From Lysinibacillus sp. KCTC 33748 (lineage in GTDB: Bacteria > Bacillota > Bacilli > Bacillales_A > Planococcaceae), in NCBI RefSeq assembly GCF_002237755.1, contig NZ_MWSJ01000029.1, positions 1 through 61,504 on the forward strand: a stretch of 61,504 nucleotides of DNA, written 5' to 3'. The notes under the pieces are model-generated. The model saw nothing but the letters and a program-made list of their open reading frames with translations, was not told where the DNA came from and did not search any database. The position numbers were made by a program, and so were the translations under genes. Shown piece after piece: positions 8,504 to 18,118 of this stretch. How positions within the stretch are numbered: position 1 is the first letter of the stretch; each line of letters starts with the position of its first letter.

Positions 8504-9325
8504 ATGAATCCAAGAGATCTAACTGTCATTGAACATATAGAAGAATTAAGAAAACGGCTTTTCATTGTTGCCGTTTTCTTTGTTCTAGCTATGGCTGGCG
8601 GCTTCTTTGTTGCAAAGCCACTTGTTAAATACCTTCAAAGTACTGGAGCGAATTACAATATAGAGCTCCATGCATTTGATGTAGTAACACCACTTGCAAT
8701 TTATATCCAAGTAGTTTTTTTAATAGCATTTATCCTATCCTCACCGGTATTGATGTATCAATTGTGGGCTTTTATTAGCCCGGGATTAAGGGACGTAGAA
8801 CGAAAAGCAACTTTAAGCTATATACCGTATTCATTTTTATTGTTTTTAGCAGGGCTGTCTTTTTCGTATTTTTTACTATTTCCTTATGTCATAAAGTTTA
8901 TGATGAATTTATCAAACGATTTAGAAATTCAACAAACAATTGGTATACATGAATATTTTTCGTTTTTATTTAAGCTTACAATACCTTTTGGTTTCCTTTT
9001 CCAATTACCGATTGTAGTCTTGTTCTTTTCACGTATTGGGATTTTATCTCCTGAGTTACTAATTCGTATTCGTAAGTATTCATACTTTGGTTTATTTGTA
9101 TGTGCTGCACTAATCGCGCCACCTGAATTAGCTTCGCACTTAATGGTTTCAGTACCGTTGTTTGTTCTTTATGAAATTAGCATTATGATTTCTCGTATTG
9201 GTTATAAGAAATACTTAAAATCAGAGGAAATGCGAATGAAGGAAGAACAAGAAGCTGAGCAAAAACGTCAGATAGAAGAGGCACTTGAACAGCAGAGACG
9301 TCAAATCGAAGAATTGAATCAATAA
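8504..9325 (+). CDS. tatC: Twin-arginine translocase subunit TatC
   Basis: TatC is the membrane receptor for twin-arginine signal peptides. It starts with the conserved HIEELRKRL segment and has six predicted membrane helices with FxxxP/ExxAP-type loops (for example IAPPELASH). At 273 residues it is longer than typical Bacillus TatC (about 240-255). The extra part is a charged, Q/E-rich tail of about 40 residues that is predicted to be helical or coiled coil and cytoplasmic. A terminator follows 6 bases after the stop. Confidence 0.95.
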   Translation: MNPRDLTVIEHIEELRKRLFIVAVFFVLAMAGGFFVAKPLVKYLQSTGANYNIELHAFDVVTPLAIYIQVVFLIAFILSSPVLMYQLWAFISPGLRDVERKATLSYIPYSFLLFLAGLSFSYFLLFPYVIKFMMNLSNDLEIQQTIGIHEYFSFLFKLTIPFGFLFQLPIVVLFFSRIGILSPELLIRIRKYSYFGLFVCAALIAPPELASHLMVSVPLFVLYEISIMISRIGYKKYLKSEEMRMKEEQEAEQKRQIEEALEQQRRQIEELNQ

Positions 9326-9331
9326 TAATAG

Positions 9332-9365
9332 AAGCTCGATGCTAATTAGTAGCATCGAGCTTTTT
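9332..9365 (+). terminator. Terminator of tatAC
   Basis: A perfect 12-bp stem, AAGCTCGATGCT (9332-9343) with AGCATCGAGCTT (9351-9362), and T residues. Confidence 0.9.
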
Positions 9366-9388
9366 CGTCGTGATAGATACAGTTAAAT

Positions 9389-9428
9389 TTAACTTCTTTC
9401 AGCGGGTGTCCAAACACCCGCTGATTTT
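9389..9428. repeat. Family 1 hairpin between converging genes
   Basis: CAGCGGGTGT (9400-9409) pairs perfectly with ACACCCGCTG (9414-9423) and a T run follows on the plus strand. It is the first hairpin module of the family 1 repeat and lies directly at the end of the CPBP protease gene. It may serve as a terminator. Confidence 0.65.
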
Positions 9429-10192
9429 TATTGCATTTTTTCTAGTTCTTGAAGAAACTTTTGCAATGGTTCTGCATACAATTGTACAAGTGTCACAAAA
9501 CCGTTCAGCATGACATGGGCGATAATGGACGTCCAAATGCGTTTTGTTTTGTGATATAAGAAGGCAAAGATCAATCCGCAAATTGTATAAAGCAAGATAT
9601 GTGAGAAGTCCATATGAATAAGGGCAAAGAAAATGGCGCTTACTATACCGGCTATCCAGAAATTAGTTGTTTGGACAAGCGATCCAAAAATAACACGACG
9701 GAAGACGAACTCTTCTAATATTGGTCCAAAAACAACTATCGCTAATATCGCAATAGGAGCACCTTTTGCAATAGCTACAATATCAGCTGTGTTTTGCGAT
9801 CCACCTTGGATACCGAATATGGCCATTTCGATCGCTGCGCCAATCATTTGGCCAAAGAAAACTAAGAAGAAACCAATAATTCCCCACATAATTGACAGTG
9901 GTATCGTTTCTTTCTTCCCTTTATAAATATCCCAAAACGCTTTATCGCGAGATGTTAGGATTAAGCTTAGAATTAACGCAGTGGCAAAGCTAAGTGCAAT
10001 ATACCAACCTTGCGTAAGAGGAGCAGCTTGCTCGCTAGGCAAACCAGTTGTACTCATAATAAGCTTGTGAAACGGCTTTGCTAGCAATATCCCTGATAGA
10101 TGCATGACGATATAAATCACTAAAACATAAAGGGCTGTTTTTTTATGCTTACTTATTTTTGTAGAATTGTTCACAGTCAAAATCCTTTCCAT
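9428..10192 (-). CDS. CPBP family intramembrane metalloprotease (YdiL-like)
   Basis: This is a multi-pass membrane protein of the CPBP (Abi/CAAX protease and bacteriocin-processing) family. The diagnostic residues are present: EE with R at 160, 161 and 165 (EEFVFRR), His 193 in FALIHMD, and H226/N230 in HVMLN. Seven to eight hydrophobic helices can be drawn. It sits where B. subtilis has ydiL, next to groESL but on the opposite strand. The start is uncertain: ATG at 10190-10192 has a weak ribosome site, and a GTG six codons further in has AAAGGA 8 bases before it. The substrate is unknown. Confidence 0.88.
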   Translation of the reverse strand: MERILTVNNSTKISKHKKTALYVLVIYIVMHLSGILLAKPFHKLIMSTTGLPSEQAAPLTQGWYIALSFATALILSLILTSRDKAFWDIYKGKKETIPLSIMWGIIGFFLVFFGQMIGAAIEMAIFGIQGGSQNTADIVAIAKGAPIAILAIVVFGPILEEFVFRRVIFGSLVQTTNFWIAGIVSAIFFALIHMDFSHILLYTICGLIFAFLYHKTKRIWTSIIAHVMLNGFVTLVQLYAEPLQKFLQELEKMQ

Positions 10193-10257
10193 TCATTATG
10201 TTACCTTTCTATTGTAGAGGAATATGGAAAGAAAACAAAATTTTTCGAAGTTCTGAC

Positions 10258-10286
10258 TTGCAAAAAAAAGTGTGATTGATTATCAT
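10258..10286 (+). promoter_or_regulatory. SigA promoter of groES-groEL
   Basis: TTGCAA (10258-10263), a 17-bp spacer and TATCAT (10281-10286). The predicted start lies just before the CIRCE element, the usual arrangement for HrcA-controlled operons. Confidence 0.75.
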
Positions 10287-10296
10287 AATAATTGTG

Positions 10297-10323
10297 TTAG
10301 CACTCGTATGGGTAGAGTGCTAA
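10297..10323 (+). promoter_or_regulatory. CIRCE operator (HrcA binding site)
   Basis: TTAGCACTC, nine bases, GAGTGCTAA: a perfect match to the CIRCE inverted repeat. HrcA binding here represses groESL until heat or misfolding titrates GroEL from HrcA. Confidence 0.98.
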
Positions 10324-10364
10324 TAGAGTTAATCTTATAATTAATTAATAGGAGGTTGTTTCAC

Positions 10365-10649
10365 TTGTTAAGACCACTAGGAGATCGTATTGTAATCGAA
10401 CTAATCGAGGTAGAAGAAAAATCTGCATTCGGTATTGTACTGCCAGACTCTGCAAAAGAAAAGCCACAAGAAGGTAAAATTGTAGCAGTTGGGACAGGTC
10501 GTATATTAGAGAACGGACAACGTGTAGAGCTTGACGTTAAAGTTGACGACCGCATTATTTTCTCTAAATACTCTGGTACAGAAGTTAAATATGAAGGTAA
10601 TGAATACCTAATTTTACGCGAAAGCGATATTCTTGCGATTATTGAATAA
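10365..10649 (+). CDS. groES: Co-chaperonin GroES
   Basis: GroES caps the GroEL folding chamber. The 94-residue protein starts MLRPLGDR and has the mobile loop region ([20 protein letters not shown]) and the [13 protein letters not shown] roof segment. The start is TTG at 10365, nine bases after GGAGG; an earlier in-frame TTG at 10356 touches the ribosome site and is unlikely. It is controlled by CIRCE. Unusually, a 200-bp repeat element separates it from groEL. Confidence 0.96.
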   Translation: MLRPLGDRIVIELIEVEEKSAFGIVLPDSAKEKPQEGKIVAVGTGRILENGQRVELDVKVDDRIIFSKYSGTEVKYEGNEYLILRESDILAIIE

Positions 10650-10666
10650 ATTAATACTTTTAAAGA

Positions 10667-10866
10667 TTCATCACCAAAAGTTGTGGATGACATTTTTTAA
10701 AACGTCTACTATGTATAAATAGGTTGATTGGAGTGGAGGCTGGGCGACTCCTTGGGGATCAATGACTCATCGGACGCCCCCAGGAAGCTTTACTCTGTGC
10801 GAAAGCGAAGCGTCAGCAACAAAGCGCCCAGTCGGAACGGAAATCAACCACACGTTTTGGTGAGAA
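10667..10866 (+). repeat. Family 2 interspersed element inside the groES-groEL gap
   Basis: A MITE-like element with imperfect inverted ends: TTCATCACCAAAAGTTGT on the left and a form of TTTTGGTGA on the right. Inner inverted segments are GGTTGATT...GGCTGGGCG and CGCCCAGTC...GGAAATCAAC. It carries one unit of the CTGTGCGAAAGCGAAGCG motif. It lies in the transcribed spacer of the groESL operon. The 72-codon open frame over it is a by-product of the repeat. Confidence 0.75.
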
Positions 10867-10990
10867 TTCCTTTTAAAGTAAATACCGCTAGTGATTGTCA
10901 CAAAAAACATATTAGTGACAATGACAGTATGGCGAAATTTTTATAAATATATTGATGAAGCTTAACGAATATTCCATTCCAGGAGGGTAA

Positions 10991-12628
<1,638 letters not shown>

Positions 12629-12718
12629 GGGTTTTTCTCCTTCATCTTGTGAAATAGTTACTACTATTTTTCAACCAATTTGTGAAGCAGTTATGTAAAT
12701 AATTAATTTCAATAACAA

Positions 12719-12756
12719 AAACCACTTCTCGGTAAACAAGAGGAGTGGTTTTTTTG
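12719..12756 (+). terminator. Terminator after groEL (element-borne)
   Basis: A 12-bp stem with one G-T pair, AAACCACTTCTC (12719-12730) with GAGGAGTGGTTT (12740-12751), then a T run. It lies within the integrated element. Confidence 0.85.
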
Positions 12757-13418
12757 TTGCTTAAATTTGCATATCAAGACTTTTTAGATGATAGGAAATT
12801 TAAAAACACGAGCAAAGCAAATATTCAAAACTACAAAACGCTTTTAGGCAAATTCATTGATTATTGCACTTAGAACCAAGTAATAAATGTTGAGGATATT
12901 ACTTATAATCATGTCCGACAACATTTGATGGTTTGCCAAGAAAAAGGTGATAAACCAAGCACAATTAATACCAAAATTTTGAGAATACGAGCGTTCTTGA
13001 ATTACATGATTGAATGTGAAGTCATTGCGAAAAATCCTGCACATAAGGTCAAAATGCAAAAACAGGATACTAAAGTTGAAGTTTTTACGGACGAACAGAT
13101 TAAACAAATGCTCAATTTCTATAGACGTATCAAAAGACGTGAGAAAACATACATGGCATATCGTGACTACTTAATCATTGTGTTGATTCTTGGCACAGTT
13201 ATTAGGAGAGGTGAAATTTGTAATTTGCAATGGAGCGATGTTGATTTCGCAAATAGGTCAATATCAATCTTTGGGAAAACAAGAAGGAAAGAAACGATGC
13301 CGATTACGGACAAGTTGGCGAAATTCTAACGAAACGTTATGTACCTAGCAAAATGCTAGCCACCCACGATTTTGGCTTGATGTGTTTATTAAACACTTCG
13401 GAACAGGTGCTCTCTAAA
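12757..13418 (+). pseudogene. Broken tyrosine recombinase (phage-type integrase)
   Basis: The frame starting near TTG 12757 reads as a SAM-like core-binding domain (AYQDFLDDRKFKNTSKANIQ). It is interrupted by TAG at 12871-12873 (codon 39), then continues through 12925-13329 with NTKILRIRAFLNYMI and the catalytic Arg segment VIRRGEICNLQWSDVDF. A stop is met after DKLAKF; beyond it, frame-shifted scraps such as FWLDVFIKHFGTGAL are readable to about 13418. The C-terminal HxxR and Tyr part is missing, so the enzyme should be inactive. It most likely drove integration into groEL. Confidence 0.85.
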
Positions 13419-13529
13419 ACGGTAAGTACCTATTGTACCTCGTTTCAATCTTCTGTTATTATTAAACAAATTACATAAAATAAACCAAAATTTCATACTG
13501 AATACAAATTATAAGTGAGGTTTAATAAT

Positions 13530-14072
13530 ATGCAGAGAAAAACAAAATCGGTTATCGTCATTATTGTAATAATGGCCATTTTTGGTGGGATTTTTGGTTA
13601 CATCAAATTCACTGAACAAATGGAGAAACCTGTTCCTGAAAAAGAAAAAGCAACTGTTGAACATAATGGAGTAATTCTTGAAAGTAAAACTGTTACAAAA
13701 GAAGAGTTGCTTTATCCTGACAACTTAATAGAAAACAAAGTGAACGAAGCCATTCACAGCATGTCTCACCAAAAGGTTGAAGCTAAAGTAAAATGGGGTC
13801 ATGAACAAATAACACAAGAAAAAGTTGACCGATTGTTGGAAATTTCCCAAAAAAGCAATTATAAATATAAAGAACTTTATATTTCAATATTGGAAAGATG
13901 GTCGGAAGGTGATTTTTCAAACGCCGTTGACGAACACAATTCCATATGGCAACTTCAAGGTGGCGATGAATCAAGAAATTCAGGGAAAGCAATTCGTTTG
14001 CTATCGCCCGAGGAAGAAGCACAGTATGTAGAACACAATTTAAAATATGATTTATATGATGGCACTCATTAA
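13530..14072 (+). CDS. DUF6241-like membrane-anchored protein
   Basis: A 180-residue protein with one N-terminal membrane helix (about residues 6-28) and an extracytoplasmic domain. The segments NEAIHSMSHQKVEAKVKWG, ILERWSEGDFSNAVDEHN and LLSPEEEAQYVEHN match what I recall of the DUF6241 family of Bacilli. ATG 13530 is preceded by GTGAGG at 9 bases; an in-frame GTG at 13515 overlaps that site. It is the only intact gene of the groEL-linked element. Function is unknown. Confidence 0.75.
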   Translation: MQRKTKSVIVIIVIMAIFGGIFGYIKFTEQMEKPVPEKEKATVEHNGVILESKTVTKEELLYPDNLIENKVNEAIHSMSHQKVEAKVKWGHEQITQEKVDRLLEISQKSNYKYKELYISILERWSEGDFSNAVDEHNSIWQLQGGDESRNSGKAIRLLSPEEEAQYVEHNLKYDLYDGTH

Positions 14073-14213
14073 TGAGAGAAATTTTCTATTTGTACGCCAT
14101 TTACCAGTCTGTTATCATAATTAATTACTAAAAATCCACCAAATTACTACGTAGATATACTAGCAGTTGAATGTGAGGATTCAGTAGAATAGATAACACT
14201 ACTTCATGTTCTG

Positions 14214-14308
14214 TCTTAACACCAGAAGCAGTAGTAGCAGATATTCCAGAACCAGCATCAGCAATGCCAGCTATGTCTGGTATGGGCGGCATGCCAAGAA
14301 TGATGTAA
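14214..14308 (+). repeat. attR-like direct repeat: groEL 3' end, copy 2
   Basis: A second copy of the groEL tail, open in frame from [14 protein letters not shown] to MGGMPRMM and a TAA at the same place as groEL. Three substitutions separate it from copy 1. It has no start codon or upstream gene. It marks the far edge of the element; host sequence with the ancestral groEL terminator follows. Confidence 0.85.
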
Positions 14309-14326
14309 CCTACAGCTCTAGCTAAT

Positions 14327-14359
14327 AAAAGCACTTCTCAATTTGAGAAGTGCTTTTTT
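14327..14359 (+). terminator. Ancestral groEL terminator, beyond attR
   Basis: A 14-bp perfect stem, AAAAGCACTTCTCA (14327-14340) with TGAGAAGTGCTTTT (14344-14357), and a T run. It lies 19 bp after the duplicated groEL stop, where a groEL terminator would be before insertion. The reverse strand over about 14330-14515 has a short frame (SLANPYLNLDDIVINIPFY) that may be a degraded gene tail; otherwise 14360-14607 shows nothing clear. Confidence 0.85.
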
Positions 14360-14607
14360 GCTTTTTTCGGAACCAGGTAAAACGGAATGTTAATAACAAT
14401 ATCGTCGAGATTTAAATACGGATTGGCTAATGAAACACATCTTTCTTCACTTTTCTTCTCTACATATGCCTTCTATTATGATCGTTGTTGGCATTAAAAT
14501 AGGTACATATTCGATAAAGATATAATTCGTTAAAGTAGAAAATGTTATAAAATATATCAAAATTAATTATAATAGAAGAAAATATCATTTAAAGGATGTT
14601 TAGATAA

Positions 14608-15945
14608 ATGGCCATTATAAAAATCAAGAAAATTAAGATACAAAATTTACGAAATGTACGACATGGCGAAATTGTTTTAACGGTGAATTTTGAGACATTT
14701 TTTAAGGCTAACGTTGTAGGTTTATACGGACAAAACGGTTCAGGGAAAACAACTATTGTTGATGCATTTGGCTTGTTAAAGGCACTGATCTCCGGCTGGA
14801 TTACTGAAATAAAATTACCGTCTCAAGAAAAGAGATTAATTATGGCAGGAGAGGATACGGCAAGTATTGAGTTTGAGTTTCTTGTAGAAAATCCATTTGG
14901 CACTTTTTTTCTTAATTATTACGTAGAGTTACAAGAAGATCAAAACAGACTGTACACAACGGAAGAACGTATAGCTTACAGAGAGAATGAGAAAGGTAAG
15001 CGTTCAAAAATTCTAATTAATGTTACAGAGGAAGACATACAACTACGTAAAGCTACTCTTTCTGATATGAATGAAAAAACGCGTATCCAATTACTAGTCA
15101 TTCATCAACTATCTAAAAAACAATATACGTCCTTTATCTTTCACAAAGATTTAAAGCCATTATTACAAGACAGATTGTCAGAGCTAGAAATGCAATTACT
15201 TCATAATTTAGCAATAGATTTTAATCGAGATCTACATGTTGTTAATAATCAAAATATCGCACCATTATTTGAGGAGCGCAGCATGCCATTTAGTATCCAT
15301 CTAGAAAAAACTCGTGGTTCTATCCCTTACAATTTGAAAGGACCAGCGTTATTGCCAGAGGATACGTTTAATGTGTTATGTGAAGTAATAGAACAAAGTA
15401 ATCGTGTATTATCAGCGATTATTCCGGGTCTAACTATTAAGATTAATGTCATTACAAAACAAACGATGGATAATGGAGAAAAAGGAGTCCGTTTTGAATT
15501 TTTATCACAGCGAGGGGAGCGCGAATTACCACTAAGAACAGAGTCAGAAGGGATTTTGAAAATTATTTCTGTACTCAGTGTGCTCATTGCCGTTTATAAT
15601 AACCCGAATGCTTGTGTAGTAATTGATGAGTTAGATTCTGGTGTTTTTGAATATTTATTAGGCGAGTTGTTAACAGTGATTGATGAGGACGGAAAAGGCC
15701 AGCTTATTTTTACGTCTCATAATTTACGCGTGTTAGAGGTGCTTGCTATTAAAAACTTATGGTTTACGACAACGAACGAGGAACGTCGTTATATGCAGCT
15801 AAAAGGTATTAAAGAGGTGAATAATGCTCGAGATGTTTATTTACGTGCAATCCAGTTGGGCGGACAGGATGAAGAGGTTTATAAAGAAACGAAGATATTT
15901 AAAATTAAGCGTGCCTTTAGAAAAGCGGGTGTCCAGCATGACTAA
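14608..15945 (+). CDS. AAA family ATPase (AAA15/RloA-like), candidate defence gene
   Basis: A 445-residue SMC/OLD-type ATPase. It begins with the typical KIQNLRNVRHGEI strand and has Walker A GQNGSGKT at residues 41-48, a long helical middle, and a C-terminal Walker B, CVVIDELDSG, followed by the switch His in LIFTSHNLRV. An AAAGGATG ribosome site precedes ATG 14608. It overlaps by 8 bases with the next gene, which carries TOPRIM-like motifs, so the two are probably one functional unit. Paired ATPase and TOPRIM genes of this kind (AbiL, RloA/RloB, PARIS, OLD-type systems) act in phage defence. The exact type is not settled by motifs alone. Confidence 0.8.
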   Translation: MAIIKIKKIKIQNLRNVRHGEIVLTVNFETFFKANVVGLYGQNGSGKTTIVDAFGLLKALISGWITEIKLPSQEKRLIMAGEDTASIEFEFLVENPFGTFFLNYYVELQEDQNRLYTTEERIAYRENEKGKRSKILINVTEEDIQLRKATLSDMNEKTRIQLLVIHQLSKKQYTSFIFHKDLKPLLQDRLSELEMQLLHNLAIDFNRDLHVVNNQNIAPLFEERSMPFSIHLEKTRGSIPYNLKGPALLPEDTFNVLCEVIEQSNRVLSAIIPGLTIKINVITKQTMDNGEKGVRFEFLSQRGERELPLRTESEGILKIISVLSVLIAVYNNPNACVVIDELDSGVFEYLLGELLTVIDEDGKGQLIFTSHNLRVLEVLAIKNLWFTTTNEERRYMQLKGIKEVNNARDVYLRAIQLGGQDEEVYKETKIFKIKRAFRKAGVQHD

Positions 15946-16669
15946 AAAAGTTCTTTTAATTATTGTAGAGGGGCAGACGGAGCAAATTGTTTTAGAGGAT
16001 TATCTAGATGAACATTTTGCAAATTCTACGATTCGCTTTGATGTACAACGGGAAGATATTTTAACGAAGTGGGATGCCAATAAACGGATACCTAATATTA
16101 AAAATAGCGTTACGCGAGTGATTCAGAACTATTTGCAAAAGTATAAGTTTTTAGCGAAGGATTTAACTGCTGTTGTTCATATTACCGATGCAGACGGTTG
16201 TTTTATTGACCCCGAATTTGTCAAAGTAAAGGAAGATATTGAGCAAAAACTATACTATACAGAAGATGCAATATTGGTGAAAACTGAGAAGCGTAAGGAA
16301 CAAATCGAGCAACGCAATGAAATGAAGGCGAATAATGCCAAAATCCTTGTGGCGAATGATCATTTTAGCATTCAGCGATTAAGAATACCGTACCAGCTAT
16401 TTTATTTTTCTACAAACTTAGAGCATGTACTATGGAATGAGCGCAATGAAATAGCAACGGAAAAGGTGCAAAAGGCAGATGAATTTATGGACAATTTATC
16501 GAGTTCTATAGAAGAGTTTTTAAAAGACTATCTTCCAGTTAATGCAGAGCTTTCGTATAAAGAAAAAATGAAAATGAGCTGGTCATTTTTAATGGAGGGC
16601 TGTAATTCGTTACAACGCGGAACGAACGTGCCGTTATTATTTGAGATGATTAAATCAGATGTACAATAA
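15938..16669 (+). CDS. TOPRIM-like nuclease partner of the AAA ATPase
   Basis: A 243-residue protein that opens KKVLLIIVEGQTEQIVLEDYL, where EGxTE (E11-E15) fits the catalytic Glu strand of TOPRIM domains, and has HITDADG at residues 81-87, which fits the DxD motif (D84, D86). The rest is helical and charged with no membrane segment. The start at 15938 lies inside the end of the ATPase gene (8-base overlap), implying coupled translation; an upstream in-frame ATG at 15824 would bury half the overlap and is unlikely. The assignment rests on motifs and context; similarity to AbiLii, RloB or DUF4435 proteins should be tested. Confidence 0.7.
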   Translation: MTKKVLLIIVEGQTEQIVLEDYLDEHFANSTIRFDVQREDILTKWDANKRIPNIKNSVTRVIQNYLQKYKFLAKDLTAVVHITDADGCFIDPEFVKVKEDIEQKLYYTEDAILVKTEKRKEQIEQRNEMKANNAKILVANDHFSIQRLRIPYQLFYFSTNLEHVLWNERNEIATEKVQKADEFMDNLSSSIEEFLKDYLPVNAELSYKEKMKMSWSFLMEGCNSLQRGTNVPLLFEMIKSDVQ

Positions 16670-16680
16670 AGTGTAACTTT

Positions 16681-16715
16681 AATCAGTGGGGTCCACATCT
16701 TCCACTGATTTTTTG
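16681..16715 (+). terminator. Terminator of the ATPase-TOPRIM pair
   Basis: AATCAGTGG (16681-16689) pairs with CCACTGATT (16702-16710), followed by T residues. Confidence 0.8.
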
Positions 16716-16751
16716 TTTCACCAATAAGGCTTTAATGGGTAGTTTATGCCT

Positions 16752-16786
16752 ATGCCCTCCATAATCGTTGGAGGGCATTTTATTGT
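16752..16786 (+). terminator. Second terminator-like hairpin
   Basis: A perfect 10-bp stem, ATGCCCTCCA (16752-16761) with TGGAGGGCAT (16769-16778), then TTTATTGTTT. Confidence 0.7.
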
Positions 16787-16831
16787 TTAAAAGACAAAAT
16801 ATAAAAAGAGCAACATGCCAGAAGATACATA

Positions 16832-16872
16832 GTTGATTGTAGTGGAGACTGGACATCGCCCAGACGGGAATA
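16832..16872 (+). repeat. Family 2 element, left-end fragment
   Basis: GTTGATTGTAGTGGAGACTGG and a following CGCCCAGACGGGAA are recognisable pieces of the family 2 repeat with the middle lost. No gene is visible in 16787-17000. Confidence 0.5.
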
Positions 16873-17005
16873 ACTTCGCTAATTCCTCCACAATAACACT
16901 ACGCATATCCATTTTAGAATGGCTTGCCTCGGAATTGACACTACCAACCTGATTAATATTTACAACGAGGTGTTTTACGCTAGTTGTGAAAATAATTTGA
17001 AAAAG

Positions 17006-17031
17006 TGTAACAAATAATTAGTTGCGACGAC
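17006..17031 (+). promoter_or_regulatory. Possible ECF sigma promoter
   Basis: TGTAAC (17006-17011), a 16-bp spacer and CGAC (17028-17031) resemble ECF promoters of the SigX/SigW/SigM class. The place, about 30 bp before the sigma gene, fits autoregulation. Confidence 0.45.
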
Positions 17032-17063
17032 TTATTTGTAAGTGTAGAAAGTGGGGTGAAGTT

Positions 17064-17573
17064 TTGCGTCAGGATATATTAAAAATTGAACATTTGTACG
17101 ATTGTTATCATCGTGATGTGTATCATTTTGCGCTTTATTATACAAATAGCAAACAAGAGGCAGAGGATATTACACAAGAAACGTTTTTTAAGGCGATGAA
17201 GCAGTTACATAATTTGAAGGATAAAGATAAAGTGAAAATTTGGCTCTTATCAATCGCACGGAATACAGCAGTAGATATACATAGAAGGCAGAAAATAAAG
17301 CGTTTATTAACAGAAAAACTTAGCTGGCAGCCCGTCTTGAAGGAAGTACCAAAGCCTTTAGAGATTGTGGAGAAAAATGAGCAATGGCAGGCAGTACAAG
17401 AAGCATTAATGACATTAAAATCACATGATCGGACAATCATTATTTGCAGAATGCTAAAAGACTACACGATACAAGAAACAGCAGCGATAATAGGTATCTC
17501 GGAAGTCAAGGTACGTGTTGATTTTCACCGAGCAATGGCAAGGCTTCGAAAAAAGGTTGGGAGGGATGATTGA
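17064..17573 (+). CDS. ECF-type RNA polymerase sigma factor
   Basis: A 169-residue group 4 sigma factor. Region 2 contains EDITQETFFKAMKQLHNL and the helix WLLSIARNTAVDIHRRQK; region 4 contains LKDYTIQETAAIIGISEVKV, a helix-turn-helix for the -35 element. The start is taken as TTG 17064, 5-8 bases after GTGGGGTGAAG; an in-frame TTG at 17022 would lie inside the predicted promoter. It heads a three-gene operon with two membrane proteins. The stress it responds to is unknown. Confidence 0.9.
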   Translation: MRQDILKIEHLYDCYHRDVYHFALYYTNSKQEAEDITQETFFKAMKQLHNLKDKDKVKIWLLSIARNTAVDIHRRQKIKRLLTEKLSWQPVLKEVPKPLEIVEKNEQWQAVQEALMTLKSHDRTIIICRMLKDYTIQETAAIIGISEVKVRVDFHRAMARLRKKVGRDD

Positions 17574-18118
17574 TGGAAGAACGTGATTACGATTTAGTTG
17601 ACGCACTAAAAAAACGCCCTGATAAAGATCCAGATATAGATTTCTCAAATCAATTACGTCAAGAACTCGAAATGACTCATATAAAAAAGACAAAAAGATT
17701 TACTATCGCAACCATACTAACCGTTCCAGTGACGCTAGTTGTTCTTCTATTTGTATTCAGCATTGGTACAGGACAATCGTTCCATTTGAAAAATGCAGCA
17801 CAGTTAACTATCAATCCGGAAAAAGATCTTACTAATATAGTGTGTATGTTCCTCATGCTTACGCTCTCATTGTTTATTTTGTTCGTTTATTACAAAGGAC
17901 TTACGAAGGGAAGACTTGTCTACATGACATTTTCTTTGTCTTTCTTGGCATGGGTAGGGAACCTAGTTTATGCAGAGCATCAAAATATGGATGAACCTAT
18001 TGTACAACCAAGCTATAGCGAATCCTACGATTATACGAGTAAGCAGTACTATTTAGATGAAATTCAACAGGAACATGGTAACTATTTGATGAAAACAAAT
18101 GAGAGGGGTATGAAATAA
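17573..18118 (+). CDS. Membrane protein, probable anti-sigma factor
   Basis: A 181-residue protein with a soluble N-terminus of about 50 residues (DYDLVDALKKRPDKDPDIDF...) and three membrane helices starting near residues 45, 90 and 120, then a short polar tail. It begins 1 base within the sigma stop (TGATG) after GGGAGGG, so translation is coupled. A small cytosolic domain before membrane helices, next to an ECF gene, is the usual plan of membrane anti-sigma factors. I see no ZAS zinc motif (HxxxCxxC), so this rests on context. Confidence 0.65.
   Translation: MEERDYDLVDALKKRPDKDPDIDFSNQLRQELEMTHIKKTKRFTIATILTVPVTLVVLLFVFSIGTGQSFHLKNAAQLTINPEKDLTNIVCMFLMLTLSLFILFVYYKGLTKGRLVYMTFSLSFLAWVGNLVYAEHQNMDEPIVQPSYSESYDYTSKQYYLDEIQQEHGNYLMKTNERGMK

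Larger units (their letters stand above)
12629..14213 (+). mobile_element. Decayed small element integrated in the groEL 3' end
   Basis: This 1.6-kb segment lies between the two copies of the groEL tail. It contains a transcription terminator, a tyrosine recombinase with an in-frame stop and later frameshifts, and one intact gene for a DUF6241-like membrane-anchored protein. The integrase lies directly beside attL, as usual for such elements. The host groEL terminator lies beyond attR (14327-14359). The element looks like the remnant of a larger one that lost most of its cargo and can no longer move by itself. Confidence 0.8.

Noticed and set aside
10728..10946. Open frame of 72 codons between groES and groEL
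   Set aside because: It coincides with the family 2 repeat, has no ribosome site and similar frames arise wherever the repeat occurs.
12925..13329. Intact integrase gene of 134 codons
   Set aside because: The frame extends upstream through a TAG into a core-binding domain and lacks the C-terminal catalytic part, so it is a fragment of a pseudogene.
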